Shown: positions 1 through 7,810 of the stretch, piece after piece | Numbering within the stretch: position 1 is the stretch's first letter | Layout of the letters: every line of letters begins with the position of its first letter | Source: an uncultured Erythrobacter sp. | Lineage (GTDB): Bacteria; Pseudomonadota; Alphaproteobacteria; Sphingomonadales; Sphingomonadaceae | Reading direction: 5' to 3' | DNA: 64,000 bases | Assembly (NCBI GenBank): GCA_947501215.1 | Contig: CANMUS010000004.1 | Span: 124,001 to 188,000 of the forward strand | Notes under the pieces: generated by a model | Told to the model about the DNA's origin: nothing | The model's database searches: none | The model's input: the letters and a program-made list of their open reading frames with translations, nothing else | Program-made: the position numbers and the translations under genes

Positions 1-563
1 TCAAACAGATCCGAGTTTTTTTCGCGCAGGCGCTGACGGGCACGGTACAGGCGCGTTTCGACCGTCTTCTCCGTCACGCCAAGTAACTGCGATACCTCGC
101 GGTGGCTTCGTCCTTCCACGGCGACCAGGACCAGCGCTTCACGTAGCCGGACTGGTAACCTTTCGATTGCCCGTGAAACTTCATAGAGCATTTGCCGGTC
201 GGCAACCACGGTTTCAGTGCCTGGCTCGTCAGAGGCAATCGGAAGCTCCGGATCGAACGACCCAATGCGTAGGAGTTGCGCCACCTTGCGCCGTCGTAGC
301 CTGTCACGGCATTTGTTGAGTGTTACGGTCGTAAGATAAGCCGCAATCGGTTTGGCGGGATCCAGCTTGGCTCGTGCTACCCATGTTGATGCAAGAGCAG
401 TCTGCAGAGCGTCCTCGGCCTCTTCCGTAGATCCAAGCATTCGGCGGGCGAGCCCAAGAAGTCGCGGCAAATGGGGTTCGACAAGTCGGCCGAACGCCGT
501 CCTGTTGCCAGCCCTGACCTTTTCGACGAGGCCGGATTCAATAGTGTCGTCGAGCCCCTGCAC
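1..563 (-). CDS. ECF RNA polymerase sigma factor, CnrH-like (3' end cut by window)
   Basis: Sigma-70 family factor; 187 codons are visible and the stop lies outside the window. A region-2-like segment (AFGRLVEPHLPRLLGLARRM, then EEAEDALQTAL) is followed by a clear region 4 with a helix-turn-helix (RLPVRLREALVLVAVEGRS, then HREVSQLLGVTEKTVETRL). GTG at 563 was chosen because the frame has a TGA at 572-570, which is also the stop of the upstream sensor gene, leaving a 6-base gap. The order anti-sigma, sensor, sigma with tight spacing matches the CnrYXH type known from nickel/cobalt resistance. The factor probably directs transcription of metal-resistance genes when the sensor releases it. The metal is not predictable from sequence. 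Confidence 0.85.
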   Translation of the reverse strand, partial: MQGLDDTIESGLVEKVRAGNRTAFGRLVEPHLPRLLGLARRMLGSTEEAEDALQTALASTWVARAKLDPAKPIAAYLTTVTLNKCRDRLRRRKVAQLLRIGSFDPELPIASDEPGTETVVADRQMLYEVSRAIERLPVRLREALVLVAVEGRSHREVSQLLGVTEKTVETRLYRARQRLREKNSDLF

Positions 564-569
564 GTATGG

Positions 570-1010
570 TCATTCGTCGGCTTCGCCGGTCAGCGACAAG
601 GAAACCTGACGATCAAAACGCGCCTTTTGCTCGGGTTTCAGCAGTGCGCGCATGGCGAAAACATGGCCGACTGTGGCCTTCTGTAGGTCGCCCATGCGAC
701 CGTGCACATCGTCGATGGCTGCAGCTACCTGGGGGCCGTATTCGTGCTCCTTGTCCATAGCGACCGCGAGCCTGGCATTGGCTGCGCGTAGGGAGCTTTC
801 AAGTTCATTTCGCTCGACGGTGAAGCGTGCCTCGAGCTGCTCGAGCTGCTCCCTCTGTGAAGCGTCGAGGTCGAGCTCATCGTGGACAAAGTCATGCAGT
901 GTCTGCGGATGCGCGGCTTCGCGCCATTCGCCTATGGCAAACGCACCGATACACCCGGCCGCCAATGCAATCAGGACGGCAATCGTAAATTGGAATGCGC
1001 CGATCTTCAT
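570..1010 (-). CDS. Periplasmic metal-sensor protein, CnrX/CpxP-like
   Basis: A 146-residue protein with an N-terminal membrane anchor (about residues 5-27, rich in I, A, L, G) and a helical, highly charged periplasmic part. That part has the LTxxQ/E-like segment LDLDASQREQLEQLEARF and ends in LLKPEQKARFDRQV, typical of the Spy/CpxP/CnrX fold. It holds several His residues that could bind metal (REAAHPQTLHDFVHDELD). The start overlaps the stop of the upstream anti-sigma-like gene by four bases (ATGA, 1007-1010), and its stop lies 6 bases before the sigma gene. Likely role: periplasmic sensor of the adjacent sigma/anti-sigma pair. Confidence 0.72.
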   Translation of the reverse strand: MKIGAFQFTIAVLIALAAGCIGAFAIGEWREAAHPQTLHDFVHDELDLDASQREQLEQLEARFTVERNELESSLRAANARLAVAMDKEHEYGPQVAAAIDDVHGRMGDLQKATVGHVFAMRALLKPEQKARFDRQVSLSLTGEADE

Positions 1011-1291
1011 GGCTCGACGTGCAGCAACGCAGCAGGAGAAAGGTCTGCGCCATCTACGAGACGGAAGCTTGCAGTCTCGGCACTTGCCGGCGCTGCGGTC
1101 GAACCAATACCGGCACCGAGTCCGACGAAGGCCATTGCCGCAAACAACGCGAAGCGGGCGCGGCCTGAGGCCTTCGCCTCGAACTGACCAGCTCGAGCCC
1201 AGACCCCTTCCATGAAACCGTTGGGTACAGACGGGTCGCGCATGTTCCCCAGGCCCGCTAAGGCGCGATCTAAGAGTTCGTGGTTGTTCAT
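1007..1291 (-). CDS. Small membrane anti-sigma factor, CnrY-like
   Basis: A 94-residue protein. The first ~45 residues are hydrophilic and cytoplasmic (MNNHELLDRALAGLGNMRDP), followed by one transmembrane segment (about residues 46-64, ARFALFAAMAFVGLGAGIG) and a short periplasmic tail. This is the architecture of the minimal anti-sigma CnrY, whose N-terminal peptide wraps the sigma factor. No family signature can be recognised by eye, so the call rests on topology, size and gene order (this gene, CnrX-like, CnrH-like). An AAGGAA ribosome-binding site lies just upstream of the ATG. Confidence 0.6.
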   Translation of the reverse strand: MNNHELLDRALAGLGNMRDPSVPNGFMEGVWARAGQFEAKASGRARFALFAAMAFVGLGAGIGSTAAPASAETASFRLVDGADLSPAALLHVEP

Positions 1292-1385
1292 TCGGTTCTG
1301 TTCCTTCGCTACCTATACGAAGACAGCGCATTTGACCCTCACAACTTTTTTCGAGGGCTTCGTAAGGGCTGGGCGTATACCGAAC
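1292..1385. promoter_or_regulatory. Divergent promoter region
   Basis: The 94 bases between the leftward anti-sigma/sensor/sigma genes and the rightward copper-related genes must hold the promoters of both units. No confident -35/-10 pair could be assigned. Autoregulation by the adjacent ECF factor is likely from known CnrYXH systems. Confidence 0.4.
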
Positions 1386-2081
1386 ATGACGCTCTCTCGC
1401 ATCCTTCGTTCGCACTTCGCCCTTCTCATAGCCGCGGCTCTTTCTTTGCCGGTCACCGCCAGCGCGCACGATGGCCACAAGAACGACATGAGCGATGCCG
1501 AGATGGCCCAGATGGAAATGCAAGGAGACGCGGAAATGCATGGAGCGCCCTTCGCGGTTCGCGAACCATCGGCCGTGGGAATTACTGAGCCCGCCACCGC
1601 GACGGCGACAACTCAGTTGACCGCGGAACAGGCTCTCAAGGCAAAGATAGCTGAGAACAGGATAACATCGGCGGGGGACCTATTCGGGCGACTTCATCCT
1701 ATCGCGGCACACTTCCCCATCGCTCTGCTATTGATGGCTGCGATCGCAGAATTTTTTTTATTCATGCGTCCAGCGTGGGGACTTGAAACCACCGTGCGCT
1801 TTCTCGTTTCCGGTGGAGCCATCGGCGCTGCGTCGGCCGCTGTCTTTGGCTGGTTCGCAGGAGGCTGGCGCCTTGAAGATCGGTCGGAGACACTCGCTCT
1901 TCATCGGTGGAACGGGACGGCAATCGCAGCTGTCGCAATTTTAGCCACATGGCTGGCATTTCGTCCTGGAAGCAGGATGGCACTCCGTTTCGTAATTGCC
2001 GTACTGGCGGTGGCTCTGGTTATCCAAGGCTATCACGGAGGTGAAATGGTGTTCGGCCCCAATCATCTTGGTTTGGAGTAA
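1386..2081 (+). CDS. DUF2231-type membrane protein with Met/His-rich leader
   Basis: A 231-residue protein. A signal peptide (to about residue 27, SLPVTASA) is followed by a Met/His-rich segment (HDGHKNDMSDAEMAQMEM, then MHGAPF). The C-terminal half has about four transmembrane helices and the DUF2231 hallmark RLHPIAAHFPIALLLMA. The leader suggests copper or silver binding in the periplasm. The ATG at 1386 was chosen because a normal signal peptide begins there; the frame extends upstream to 1212 but that part overlaps the divergent gene. It heads a rightward run of secreted metal-handling genes. The function of DUF2231 proteins is not established. Confidence 0.75.
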   Translation: MTLSRILRSHFALLIAAALSLPVTASAHDGHKNDMSDAEMAQMEMQGDAEMHGAPFAVREPSAVGITEPATATATTQLTAEQALKAKIAENRITSAGDLFGRLHPIAAHFPIALLLMAAIAEFFLFMRPAWGLETTVRFLVSGGAIGAASAAVFGWFAGGWRLEDRSETLALHRWNGTAIAAVAILATWLAFRPGSRMALRFVIAVLAVALVIQGYHGGEMVFGPNHLGLE

Positions 2082-2086
2082 CCTAT

Positions 2087-2485
2087 ATGCAAACGACTCT
2101 TTTAAGGCGAACGCGGACCTTCGGGCTGCTTCCTCTGATCACCGCCAGCCTGGCCGCATGCGGTGCGTCCTCCGAACCGGCACCCGATCAGAGCGCGGCG
2201 AGCGAGGCGAAAATCGACACGCCCGCTACTACCATTGCCACGCCGGTTGCAGTCGAGAATGCTACTGAGAGAGACGATTCCGGCGCGGCGTCGTCTGACA
2301 TGCCGGCGTCCAGCCCAAAGCCAGCAACTACGCCAGACAAGCCCAAGACAGGGGCGGCATCTCCCACACCAACCCGACCCGCGCCCGCTCCGTCACCATC
2401 CGCCACGAACGATCCGCACGCCGGTCATGACATGACCGGCATGTCGGACGAAGACATGAAAGCCATGGGGCACGATCATGACTAA
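2087..2485 (+). CDS. Pro/Ala-rich lipoprotein with Met/His metal-binding tail
   Basis: A 132-residue protein. A lipoprotein signal with lipobox LAAC (Cys at about residue 25) is followed by a low-complexity Ala/Pro/Ser/Thr spacer. The C-terminus reads DPHAGHDMTGMSDEDMKAMG and then HDHD, a His/Met cluster typical of periplasmic copper binders. It starts 5 bases after the DUF2231 gene and overlaps the next gene by 8 bases, so the three are probably co-transcribed. No named family is recognised; a role as a tethered Cu-binding protein is inference. Confidence 0.6.
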   Translation: MQTTLLRRTRTFGLLPLITASLAACGASSEPAPDQSAASEAKIDTPATTIATPVAVENATERDDSGAASSDMPASSPKPATTPDKPKTGAASPTPTRPAPAPSPSATNDPHAGHDMTGMSDEDMKAMGHDHD

Positions 2486-2939
2486 GCCAGCTTTCGAAAT
2501 TCGTCGCCTGCTTCCGATCCTCGGCGCAATGCTTCTTGCAGCATGTACCGGTGCTGCGCAGGCTGCGAGCTACACCATGTTCCGCGATCCCAGTTGCGGA
2601 TGCTGCGAAGACTGGGCCGATCATGTTCGCGGAGGCCTTTCTGCGGAGGTTGTCGTACAGGACAGCCCGGACATGGCGGCGGTCAAGGACGGGCATCAGG
2701 TGCCCGATGATCTGCGGTCGTGTCACACGATGGTGGTGGATGGCTTTGTAATCGAGGGCCATGTCCCCGCAGCCGATATTGCGCGCCTTCTCCGTGAGCG
2801 CCCTGCGGGCGTCGAGGGACTGGCTGTAGCCGGAATGCCTCTTGGATCGCCCGGCATGGAAATGAACGGCCAGACCCAACCCTATCAGGTGATCGCTTTC
2901 GGCAAATCAGGCCGTACCGTCTTCAATACCTACAACTGA
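2478..2939 (+). CDS. DUF411 metal-binding lipoprotein (CopG-like)
   Basis: A 153-residue protein. Signal with lipobox LAAC, then the DUF411 core: FRDPSCGCCEDWADHV with a CxCC metal site near residue 40, the conserved SCHTMVVDGFVIEGHVPAADI segment (read in two pieces, SCHT and VIEGHVPA), and the GSPGMEMNG loop. DUF411 proteins occur in copper and silver resistance operons and are thought to bind the metal in the periplasm. The ATG overlaps the stop of the preceding lipoprotein gene. Confidence 0.85.
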   Translation: MTKPAFEIRRLLPILGAMLLAACTGAAQAASYTMFRDPSCGCCEDWADHVRGGLSAEVVVQDSPDMAAVKDGHQVPDDLRSCHTMVVDGFVIEGHVPAADIARLLRERPAGVEGLAVAGMPLGSPGMEMNGQTQPYQVIAFGKSGRTVFNTYN

Positions 2940-2959
2940 TCAAGACGAGGAGAATCAAC

Positions 2960-3283
2960 ATGAAAATACTGATTGGATTGGTCGCAGGTCTGTCGCTGGC
3001 CGGACCCGCTCTGGCGCAGTCAAGCGAGGCGCCCGCAAGCGATGCTCAGGCATCCGGTGAAAAGCCCGAGATGTGCGAGATGATGCACAACGGGATGAAA
3101 ATGCAGGGCATGATGATGAAGGGCAAGGATGGCAAGATGTCCTGCTGTGTGATGGACTACTCCAAGATGGATCATGGTATGATGGGTGATCATCAGTCAG
3201 GCGCCAAGCCCGATGGCGACACTCCGTCTGGGGAAGCACCTGCAGAAGATCACGCGGCGCATAAGGGTCATGGTCCGGGTTGA
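2960..3283 (+). CDS. Secreted Met-rich copper-binding protein
   Basis: A 107-residue protein. Signal peptide (cleavage near GPALAQ, residue 20), then a Met-dense stretch (MCEMMHNGMKMQGMMMKG) with a CC pair (MSCCVMDYSKMDHGMM) and a His-rich tail (HAAHKGHG). Clustered Met plus Cys and His is characteristic of periplasmic Cu(I) chelators. A GAGGAG ribosome-binding site precedes the ATG. It is last in the rightward run before the convergent csoR gene. No formal family assigned. Confidence 0.65.
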   Translation: MKILIGLVAGLSLAGPALAQSSEAPASDAQASGEKPEMCEMMHNGMKMQGMMMKGKDGKMSCCVMDYSKMDHGMMGDHQSGAKPDGDTPSGEAPAEDHAAHKGHGPG

Positions 3284-3328
3284 GCCGACCTCATGACACA
3301 AAAATCATAGCCCTGTTGGGCGAGCAGT

Positions 3329-3613
3329 TCAGCGAGCTTGCTTTTCCAGCAGGGCAATAAGTTCGGCGATCTTGGTTCGCTGATCATCCTTTGAGCCAAG
3401 TTTGACCGCTTCTTCCAGGCAATGGCTCGCGTGGATTTTGAGCACTTCCATGCGGGCTGAGCGCAAGGCGGCCTCCATTGCCGCAAACTGCTGGAGGATG
3501 TCGATGCAATACCGGTCCTCTTCCATCATCTTGGCAATGCCACGGGCTTGGCCTTCGATCCTGCGCATGCGCGCGATCTCTTTCTCGAACTTCGTCTTCA
3601 TACGCTGTTCCAT
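3329..3613 (-). CDS. csoR: CsoR/RcnR-family copper-sensing repressor
   Basis: A 94-residue all-helical repressor. From the ATG at 3613 the Cu(I) ligands fall at Cys36, His61 and Cys65 (DRYCIDIL and KIHASHCLEEA), the same positions as in Mycobacterium tuberculosis CsoR. This numbering and the AGGAGA ribosome-binding site support that start over the upstream GTG at 3679. The N-terminal signature RMRRIEGQARGIAKM is canonical for the family. CsoR releases DNA when Cu(I) binds. A dyad operator lies upstream at 3680-3701, between this gene and the divergent DUF5676 gene. Confidence 0.92.
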   Translation of the reverse strand: MEQRMKTKFEKEIARMRRIEGQARGIAKMMEEDRYCIDILQQFAAMEAALRSARMEVLKIHASHCLEEAVKLGSKDDQRTKIAELIALLEKQAR

Positions 3614-3679
3614 GCCAGCTTTGTCTCCTCGCGCCAATCTCCCCCGAGGCGTTACGACACTTGATTTTCCGAAGGTCAC

Positions 3680-3701
3680 ATACTATACCCCCCTACAGTA
3701 T
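3680..3701. promoter_or_regulatory. CsoR-type operator
   Basis: An inverted repeat, ATACT at 3680-3684 and AGTAT at 3697-3701, flanks a C-tract core (ATACCCCCCTAC). Arms of the TACT/AGTA kind around a G/C tract are typical of CsoR/RcnR-family sites. It lies between csoR and the divergent gene at 3720, so it could control both, and through the latter the rightward genes to 13 kb. Confidence 0.72.
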
Positions 3702-3719
3702 ATTGAGAGGAGAGTCGAC

Positions 3720-3992
3720 ATGTCGAATTCGTCCGATGTTCCGAGCATCAAGGTGTGGGGATGGACGCTCAGCGTCTTTCTCCTAGCGTCCTATCTGATT
3801 TGCATAGGCTTCGGCCTCGCGGTTCCTGGCAGGTTTCACATGGTTGAAGCATGGGCACCGCTTCTGCCGGGCTTCGAGTGGTTGACGCCCCTTGGGTTCG
3901 CCGCCGGGGCGATCGACAGCTTTCTTTATGGCTGGTACATCGCCGTCATCGCGGTCCCGCTGTATAGGTACTTCAGCAAGCGGGGCGCCTGA
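3720..3992 (+). CDS. DUF5676-like small membrane protein
   Basis: A 90-residue protein with two transmembrane segments (about residues 13-35 and 55-82) separated by a loop (RFHMVEAWAPLLPGFEWLTP). Size, loop and context match the DUF5676 family, often found beside copper efflux genes; function unknown. The ATG is preceded by a GAGAGGAGA ribosome-binding site and lies 19 bases after the CsoR operator, so copper derepression is likely. Confidence 0.65.
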   Translation: MSNSSDVPSIKVWGWTLSVFLLASYLICIGFGLAVPGRFHMVEAWAPLLPGFEWLTPLGFAAGAIDSFLYGWYIAVIAVPLYRYFSKRGA

Positions 3993-4016
3993 ATTCTCGA
4001 GATAGAGGCAAGGGCA

Positions 4017-5399
4017 ATGCAAGAGAAAGATCAACCGTCGCTCACTTTTCTCGGTGCAACAGGGACTGTCACGGGCTCACGCTACCTCGTCGAACAGGGG
4101 CGACGGCGGATCTTGATCGATTGCGGTCTTTTTCAGGGTTTCAAGCAGTTGCGCCTCCGCAACTGGAACCCCTTTCCGGTACCGCCGGAAAGCATCAGCG
4201 ATGTGCTCCTTACGCATGCTCACCTGGATCACTCAGGCTATTTACCCGCGCTTGTTCGGAACGGGTTCCGCGGCAAGATTCACGCCACGCCGTCGACCAC
4301 CGAACTCTGTGGCCTTCTGTTACCCGACAGCGGGCATCTGCAGGAAGAGGAAGCCCGATATGCAAGGCGCAAGGCCTTTTCGAAGCATCGCGACCCGCAG
4401 CCTCTTTACACGCTGGATGATGCGAAGGCCGCGCTCGGGCATTTTGATCCGGTTTCGTTCGATACGGCGCTCGATATGGGCGACCGCATATCGGCGCGCT
4501 TTATACCTGCTGGGCACCTGCTGGGCGCGGCATCGATACGGCTGACCATCGACGGGCGCGTCCTCCATTTCAGCGGCGATGTCGGTAGACCGACAGACCC
4601 GATGATGCGCAGTCCCGATCAATTTTCTGGAGCAGACATACTCATAATCGAGTCGACCTATGGCAATCGCACGCATTCGCCTGTCGACGCCGAAGCTGAA
4701 CTGGCCGAGGTCATCAATAAGGTCGTTGGCCGGAGAGGGACAATCCTCGTGCCGGCATTCGCTGTCGGACGGGTCCAGGGGATTATGCTTCAGATAGCGC
4801 GGCTGCGCGAACGCGGAGAAATCCCTGACATTCCAGTCTATCTCAACACACCCATGGGCGCCAACGCGACCGACATCTATCATCGGCACCATGGCGAACA
4901 TCGAGTGAGCTGGGACGATTGCAGGGCCATGTTTGACTTGGCCGTGCGTATACGAACGGTCGAGGAGTCGAAGGCGCTCAACCGGGATGTAGGCCCGAAG
5001 ATAATCGTCTCAGCAAGCGGCATGCTTACCGGCGGCCGCATCCTGCACCACGTCGTCAGCTTCGGCCAAGATCCGAAGAACGCGATTGTGCTCTCCGGTT
5101 TTCAGGCCGGTGGCACCCGCGGAGCAGCTCTTGTTAGCGGGAAGCGCGCGCTCCGGATCTTCGGTGAGGATATTCCAATCCGTGCTGAAGTCATCCAGCT
5201 CGAAGGACTTTCCGGCCATGCGGATGCGGACGAATTGCTTGCGTGGATGGGCAAAGCGAAGCCGCCGCAAATGACTTATGTGACGCATGGCGAACCCGAT
5301 GCCGCAGATGCGTTGCGTTTCCGGATCGAACACGAGCTCGGCTGGGATGTCCGTGTGCCAGAACACCTCGAACGAGTTTTGATCAGGTCCCCGCAATGA
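4017..5399 (+). CDS. MBL-fold RNA-type metallohydrolase, beta-CASP family
   Basis: A 460-residue protein. N-terminal metallo-beta-lactamase domain with the zinc motif HAHLDH (residues 67-72) and a later His (AGHLLGAAS), then an inserted beta-CASP domain (ESTYGNRTHSP onward), then the C-terminal RNA-specificity segment (SGHADADELLAWM and VTHGEPDAADALR). Proteins of this layout are RNA endo/exonucleases, as in CPSF73-like enzymes and RNase J relatives. Its stop overlaps the start of the AMP phosphorylase gene by four bases, and that gene overlaps the PRPP synthetase gene likewise, so the three are translationally coupled. RNA turnover feeding nucleotide salvage is inference from this coupling. 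Confidence 0.88.
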   Translation: MQEKDQPSLTFLGATGTVTGSRYLVEQGRRRILIDCGLFQGFKQLRLRNWNPFPVPPESISDVLLTHAHLDHSGYLPALVRNGFRGKIHATPSTTELCGLLLPDSGHLQEEEARYARRKAFSKHRDPQPLYTLDDAKAALGHFDPVSFDTALDMGDRISARFIPAGHLLGAASIRLTIDGRVLHFSGDVGRPTDPMMRSPDQFSGADILIIESTYGNRTHSPVDAEAELAEVINKVVGRRGTILVPAFAVGRVQGIMLQIARLRERGEIPDIPVYLNTPMGANATDIYHRHHGEHRVSWDDCRAMFDLAVRIRTVEESKALNRDVGPKIIVSASGMLTGGRILHHVVSFGQDPKNAIVLSGFQAGGTRGAALVSGKRALRIFGEDIPIRAEVIQLEGLSGHADADELLAWMGKAKPPQMTYVTHGEPDAADALRFRIEHELGWDVRVPEHLERVLIRSPQ

Positions 5400-6907
5400 G
5401 CGACAATGTTCACTCCATTCCGCTGGTTCGTGCCGGTATCGACACCTACCGCCAACCGGTCGTCTTCATGCACAAGGATTGCCACCTCTGCCGGGCGGAG
5501 GGCTTCAGCTCACTAACCCGGGTCGAAATCACACTTCGTGAACGGAAGATCATCGCTTCGCTGAACGTGGTCACCGATGCCGATTGGCTCGCGCCGGACA
5601 TTGCAGCTCTCAGCAACTCGGCTTGGACCAGTCTTGGTGTCCGGCCGGGGGACGAGGGCTTCTTCGGACACGCCGAGCCGGCAGAGAGCACGTCTGCCAT
5701 TCGCGCGAAAGTCTATGGTCAAAAGCTGGCGCAAGATGACTTTCGGGCAATCGTCAAAGATGTGCTGGCCTTCCGCCTTTCCGATCTAGACCTCGCTGCC
5801 TTCATCGCATCGTGCGCGGGAGACCGGTTGGACGTCGATGAGACAATTGCCCTGACCCGCGCAATGCAGGATGCAGGGCAAACCCTCGACTGGGGCGAGG
5901 GAATGATCCTCGACAAGCACTGCGTGGGGGGCCTTCCTGGCAATCGCACTACGCCGATCGTGGTCGCTATCGTTGCGGCTGCGGGCTTTCGCATCCCCAA
6001 GACCTCTAGCCGAGCGATCACTTCTCCGGCCGGGACCGCCGATACCATGGAGGTGATGACCCCCGTCGCGCTCAGAATCGCGGACCTGCGCCGGGTAGTC
6101 GAAGCCGAAGGAGGATGTCTTGCATGGGGCGGCGAGCTCGACCTCAGCCCGGCCGACGACTTGCTGATTAGGATCGAGCGCCCGCTCGATTTCGATAGCG
6201 ACGGTCAACTCGTGGCGAGTGTCCTGTCCAAGAAGGCTGCTGCGGGCTCGACCCGCGTCCTTATCGATATTCCGGTGGGACCTACCGCCAAGGTTCGGTC
6301 GCCAGAAGCGGCTGTGTCGTTGGCAGCCAGAATGGAATCTGTTGCTGCTGCGCTCGGCCTCAATCTGCGCATTCACGTGAGCGATGGATCGGCGCCGGTC
6401 GGGCGCGGTATCGGGCCCTCGCTCGAGGCACGCGACGTGCTCGCCGTCCTGAGGCGACAGGCTGATGCGCCTTCGGACTTGCGTGAACGTGCGCTCGATC
6501 TTGCCGGTTCGCTGCTTGAGCTTGCTCAGGGCAATGGGCCGATCGGGCGCGAGCAAGCAGAAACGCTCCTCGCCAGCGGTGCAGCGGAGGCCAAATTTCG
6601 CGCTATCTGCGAGGCGCAAGGGGGCTTTTTCGAGCCCGGGCTTGCCCCGTTCCATGCGGTCGAGACGGCGCCTGTTGGCGGTGTAATCGCCGAGATCGAC
6701 AATCGAAGGATTGCACGGATCGCCAAACTTGCCGGCGCGCCCGGTCGCAAGACCGCCGGAGTTCTATTGCATAAGCGGCCCGGCGAGCGTGTCGATCAGG
6801 GCGAGCCCCTGTACGAAATCCACGCCGAAACCTCGGGCGAGCTCGATTGGGCAAGAGACTATGCGCGCTCGAGCGCTACGGCCTTCACGATTGGTGAAGG
6901 GCAATGA
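5396..6907 (+). CDS. AMP phosphorylase-like nucleoside phosphorylase (archaeal type)
   Basis: A 503-residue member of the pyrimidine/AMP phosphorylase family. It has the N-terminal extension of archaeal AMP phosphorylases (about residues 1-85), the helical domain, and the phosphate/substrate loop DKHCVGGLPGNRTTPIV followed by PKTSSRAITSPAGTADTMEV. This is the archaeal form; bacterial thymidine phosphorylase has DKHSTGG instead. The C-terminal domain carries the GR(K)TAGVLLHKRPGERV stretch. Known archaeal enzymes convert NMP plus phosphate to base plus ribose-1,5-bisphosphate. The ATG at 5396 overlaps the upstream stop (ATGA). Substrate specificity here is inferred. Confidence 0.85.
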   Translation: MSDNVHSIPLVRAGIDTYRQPVVFMHKDCHLCRAEGFSSLTRVEITLRERKIIASLNVVTDADWLAPDIAALSNSAWTSLGVRPGDEGFFGHAEPAESTSAIRAKVYGQKLAQDDFRAIVKDVLAFRLSDLDLAAFIASCAGDRLDVDETIALTRAMQDAGQTLDWGEGMILDKHCVGGLPGNRTTPIVVAIVAAAGFRIPKTSSRAITSPAGTADTMEVMTPVALRIADLRRVVEAEGGCLAWGGELDLSPADDLLIRIERPLDFDSDGQLVASVLSKKAAAGSTRVLIDIPVGPTAKVRSPEAAVSLAARMESVAAALGLNLRIHVSDGSAPVGRGIGPSLEARDVLAVLRRQADAPSDLRERALDLAGSLLELAQGNGPIGREQAETLLASGAAEAKFRAICEAQGGFFEPGLAPFHAVETAPVGGVIAEIDNRRIARIAKLAGAPGRKTAGVLLHKRPGERVDQGEPLYEIHAETSGELDWARDYARSSATAFTIGEGQ

Positions 6908-7794
6908 GCGTCCTTCTCTTCTTTCCAGGGATGGAAGCGCTTGCCACGCAGATTGTCGAGCGAACCGGGAATCATGCCCACCCGGTCGATCTGCACCATT
7001 TCCCCGACGGTGAAACCCTCGTCACTTTGCCCGAACAGCTTGTCGATCAGGACGTAGCTATCCTCGCGACCCTGCACGAACCAGACCCCCTCGCGCTCCC
7101 TTTGACCTTTACAGCCAGCACTGCGCGGGAGTTCGGAGCAAGGTCCGTCGGCCTCATCGCGCCCTATCTTGCCTACATGCGCCAGGACCAGCGCTTCGCT
7201 CCCGGTCAGGCCGTCAGCGCGCCGATATTCGCACGCTTCCTTCAGGAGAGCATCGACTGGCTGGTTACTGCCGATCCGCACCTCCACCGGGTTCATTCGC
7301 TTGGCGAGTTGTTCGAAATCCCCACGCGGCGCGTCGAGACTGCACCGCTGCTTGCCGAATGGATCAAGGCGAACGTGCCTGACGCAGTGTTGCTGGGCCC
7401 GGATGGCGAGAGCCGGCAGTGGGTTGCCGAGGTCGCACAGCGCGCGGGCCGTCCATTCGAGGTCTTGGAGAAGGTTCGCAGCGGAGATCGCGAGGTGCAG
7501 GTAAGCGTTCCTCAAAGCGAGGCGCTGCTGGGTGGAACGCCCGTCATCCTAGACGATATTGCGTCCTCGGGTCGGACGATGATCGAGGCGATCGCGCGAC
7601 TGGCCGATGCCGGATGCAGCCCGCCCATTTGCGTTGTCATCCACGCTGTCTTTTCGGGCGATGCCTACAACCAGATCCTCAATGCTGGTGCTGCGCGGAT
7701 CGTCACCACCAACTCCATTTTCCATGAGAGCAACGCAATCTCGTTGGCTGGCCCCTTGTCCGATGCCGCCGCCGAACTAACCGATAACACGTGA
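6904..7794 (+). CDS. Ribose-phosphate pyrophosphokinase-like protein (class III-like)
   Basis: A 296-residue PRPP synthetase homologue. It keeps the N-terminal FPDGETLV loop, the ATP-binding stretch [16 protein letters not shown], the metal site ADPHLHRVH, the catalytic Lys/Arg loop [11 protein letters not shown] (archaeal style) and the PRPP loop [16 protein letters not shown]. Known family members make PRPP from ribose-5-phosphate and ATP. The ATG overlaps the stop of the AMP phosphorylase gene. It is too short and divergent to be the housekeeping bacterial prs (about 310 residues). In this operon it may make PRPP from phosphorylase-derived ribose phosphates, which is inference. Confidence 0.85.
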   Translation: MSVLLFFPGMEALATQIVERTGNHAHPVDLHHFPDGETLVTLPEQLVDQDVAILATLHEPDPLALPLTFTASTAREFGARSVGLIAPYLAYMRQDQRFAPGQAVSAPIFARFLQESIDWLVTADPHLHRVHSLGELFEIPTRRVETAPLLAEWIKANVPDAVLLGPDGESRQWVAEVAQRAGRPFEVLEKVRSGDREVQVSVPQSEALLGGTPVILDDIASSGRTMIEAIARLADAGCSPPICVVIHAVFSGDAYNQILNAGAARIVTTNSIFHESNAISLAGPLSDAAAELTDNT

Positions 7795-7810
7795 CCCAAG
7801 AGTAACGCCC

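Noticed and set aside
570..1541. 323-codon leftward frame including the sensor gene
   Set aside because: The sensor starts at 1010 with a membrane anchor and ATGA overlap; the upstream part covers the anti-sigma-like and DUF2231 genes in other frames.
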